DNA from: Gimesia chilikensis
GTDB lineage: Bacteria > Planctomycetota > Planctomycetia > Planctomycetales > Planctomycetaceae
DNA length: 64,000 nt
Direction of reading: 5' to 3'
Assembly (NCBI RefSeq): GCF_008329715.1
Contig: NZ_VTSR01000014.1
Location: forward strand, 149,805-213,804
Every line of letters begins with the position of its first letter. Within the stretch, counting starts at the first letter, position 1. Made by a program: the position numbers and the translations under genes. Below, one piece after another: positions 62,296-64,000 of this stretch. The notes under the pieces are model-generated. The model was not told the origin of the DNA, searched no databases, and saw nothing but the letters and a program-made list of their open reading frames with translations.

Positions 62296-63558
62296 TTACT
62301 TCCCAATCCGGTAGAGTTGTGATTTCGTGCGAATCAGCAGTGTGTCACCGGCGACGGCGTAAGACGCGAGTGTCGGCTCTTTCAGGTGATTGCGGCTGAT
62401 CTCTTTATAGGTTGTTCCAGGGGCGATGATCGTGGTTTCCCCCTCTTCGCTCTGGAAATAAATCTTGCCATCTGCGAACAGCGGAGAGGCAGAGTAGTTA
62501 CCGCCCACGCGTTCTTTCCAGTGCAGTTTGCCGGTTTTGGCATCAAAACACTGGGCAATCCCCTTGTCGCTTACTGTATAAAGTTCGTCGCCCACGACCA
62601 GCAGGGAAGGCGTATGTGGAATCTGGTTCTTATTGGACCAGGCCAGATGCGTCTCGGTCACATCCCCCTTACCGTCCGGACGAATCGCCAGCAGAGTGGG
62701 GCGGTCATAGCTGGTCGTCACGAAGATCAGACCATGACTGTAAATCGGGCGGGGGATTACGGAGTAACCGGTGTAGTCCAGGTGCCAGATCTCTTTACCG
62801 TCTTTGGGAGAATGTCCCGAGATCACATCGGTTCCCGGGGCCACAATCTGTTCTTCCCCGTTCACGGTAATCAGCAGCGGCGTAGCGAACGAAAACTTTT
62901 TCCGGCCATCTACATTCCGTTCCACCTTCCAGGCGATCTCGCCCGTCTTACGATCCAAAGCGGCGATGAAGTTCGAACCTTTACCGTCGCAGATCACAAC
63001 CAGTTTATCGTCGACCAGGATCGGCGATCCTCCGTTGCCATGCTGCATCTCATATTTGAGGGCATTTGTCTTCCAGACCACGTCTCCGTCCAATGTCAGG
63101 CAGGCGGTGCCGTGCGTACCGAAATGCACATAGAGTACTTTGCCATCCGAAATCGGTGTCGGGCTGGCGTGGCTGTTCTTCTTATGAATCCGTTGTACGG
63201 TCTCTTTGGTTTCCTGGAAGATCTCTTTATCCCAGAGAATCTTCCCTGACTCCAGATCCAGGCAGACTACCCGCAGCGACTGCTCGGGCATGGGGCCGTC
63301 CCCCTCGGGGACAGCAGTGGTGACGAATACTTTCTCGCCAACAATAATCGGAGACGACCAGCCGACGCCGGGAATCTTGGTATTCCACAGCACATGTTCG
63401 GTCGGGCTCCAGGCGGTCGGCAGCGATGTCTGAGAAGAATGTCCCTGGCCGGTCGGGCCACGAAATTCAAACCAGTCCTCAGCTGAGAGCAGGGCAGGGG
63501 CAGTGATTACAGAGACGGTTGAGAGTACGCAGAGAGAAATAATTCGGGAAACACTCAC
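62296..63558 (-). CDS. Secreted PQQ-like beta-propeller protein
   Basis: A 420-residue exported protein with a signal peptide (about 1-26, ending LLSA). Then comes WFEFRGPTGQGHS, the standard start of planctomycete PQQ-type propellers, and repeated blades with W-x-x-x-G/V and D-x-x-T/S-G-K/E-I-x-W: DLESGKILWDKE, DRKTGEIAWKVER, SPKDGKEIWHLDY and DAKTGKLHWKERV. There is no evidence of a PQQ cofactor site or a dehydrogenase lid. Probably a periplasmic binding or scaffolding protein. Single gene. Confidence 0.88.
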   Translation of the reverse strand: MSVSRIISLCVLSTVSVITAPALLSAEDWFEFRGPTGQGHSSQTSLPTAWSPTEHVLWNTKIPGVGWSSPIIVGEKVFVTTAVPEGDGPMPEQSLRVVCLDLESGKILWDKEIFQETKETVQRIHKKNSHASPTPISDGKVLYVHFGTHGTACLTLDGDVVWKTNALKYEMQHGNGGSPILVDDKLVVICDGKGSNFIAALDRKTGEIAWKVERNVDGRKKFSFATPLLITVNGEEQIVAPGTDVISGHSPKDGKEIWHLDYTGYSVIPRPIYSHGLIFVTTSYDRPTLLAIRPDGKGDVTETHLAWSNKNQIPHTPSLLVVGDELYTVSDKGIAQCFDAKTGKLHWKERVGGNYSASPLFADGKIYFQSEEGETTIIAPGTTYKEISRNHLKEPTLASYAVAGDTLLIRTKSQLYRIGK

Positions 63559-63881
63559 GTCAGCAGGCCCTCCTGATTGAGGCTGGGTTAACTGTACCTT
63601 TGTTTTGAACGCGCAGGGAAAGACAGATTATCTTGTCACAATAGACAGAGTCTGACAAGTTTTGAGGGCTTTCTCAACGCTGACGTATAGAAGATATTGG
63701 AGGCCGGAAAAAGATTTCATCCAGATTTCAAATTTTTCGTAACCAAGTTCATTGACTCTCAGAGCGCGACGGCTATGATTAACGAACCTGAGCTGATTCA
63801 GGCGTGCGTAACTCGTTCGCACACCCGATTTAGCTCATGATCTTTGACAAAATGGTTGGTGGCCCCAAATTTTAAGAGTGG
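63559..63881. other. Spacer between divergent genes
   Basis: About 320 bases with no supported gene; the 64-codon minus-strand frame at 63628-63822 shows no protein-like features. It must hold the promoters of the PQQ gene and of the gene starting at 63882. Confidence 0.5.
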
Positions 63882-64000
63882 ATGCCAGAATGTTATGTGA
63901 TTGTCCTTCGGGAGGATCACAAAACGATTCAGGTCAATTTAAAATTATTGAGCCAATCTGTAGCGCATCAGGCAGGCGACCTGTCGGATGTTGATTGGCG
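63882..64000 (+). CDS. N-terminal part of an unknown protein (right edge)
   Basis: An ATG at 63882 opens a frame that stays open to the end of the window (39 full codons): it starts MPECYVIVLREDHKTIQVNL and goes on with a helical LLSQSVAHQAGDLSDVDW. AAGAG lies a few bases upstream. A GTG at 63897 is another start option. Too short to name a family; it may be chance. Confidence 0.4.
   Translation, partial: MPECYVIVLREDHKTIQVNLKLLSQSVAHQAGDLSDVDW

Overview
The window looks like chromosomal DNA of a planctomycete, most like Gimesia or a close relative; this is an inference from gene content. Supporting signs are a DUF1559 pseudopilin-like protein followed by a small lipoprotein with a transthyretin-like fold, a secreted sulfatase, Tat-exported proteins with glycosidase-like propellers, a PQQ-type propeller, an LVIVD propeller protein, an ECF sigma factor paired with a FecR-like membrane regulator, a type III glutamine synthetase and a UvrC without its C-terminal DNA-binding domain. 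Genes lie on both strands in short groups. No rRNA, tRNA, CRISPR array, transposase or phage gene was seen.

Layout. 1-7 kb is mostly housekeeping: an ATP-grasp protein, a DinB protein, RNase PH, QueE, a translationally coupled purE-purK pair and a sugar phosphate isomerase-like TIM barrel. 7-10.7 kb holds an LVIVD propeller gene in long spacers filled with short hairpin repeats of four families. 10.7-14.5 kb is an accessory island, in part visibly AT-rich: a SIR2-like protein, a membrane protein with a split, apparently circularly permuted acyl-carrier fold, an Imm42-like protein, a HEPN-like protein and two unknowns. 14.7-26.9 kb mixes an SGNH hydrolase, an ADP-ribosylglycohydrolase, an enolase-superfamily enzyme, a methyltransferase, a D-2-hydroxyacid dehydrogenase and an exported AlsD-like protein with many small unknown genes. 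26.9-29.1 kb is the sigma/FecR pair.

30-35 kb carries two paralogous exported glycosidase-like propeller proteins on either side of a leucine-rich repeat gene. 35-45 kb has Ada, a second DinB protein, small membrane proteins, a two-helix potassium channel with an RCK domain, type III glutamine synthetase and a membrane-anchored EEP phosphatase. 45-54 kb has a purple-acid-phosphatase-like enzyme, a sulfatase, a coiled-coil lipoprotein, an EEP/phospholipase D gene pair and two SUKH immunity-type genes. 54-64 kb has uvrC, an M20 peptidase-GCS2 ligase pair, a Tat-exported dimethylformamidase-like protein, the pseudopilin/lipoprotein pair, rpiB, a PQQ propeller and the start of one more gene at the right edge.

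The most interesting items are the SIR2/HEPN/immunity-type island, the split acyl-carrier membrane protein, the hairpin repeats whose copies differ by compensatory base-pair changes, and a roughly 173-base 5' region shared by two unrelated genes 1.6 kb apart. Functions are read from motifs only; no database search was possible.
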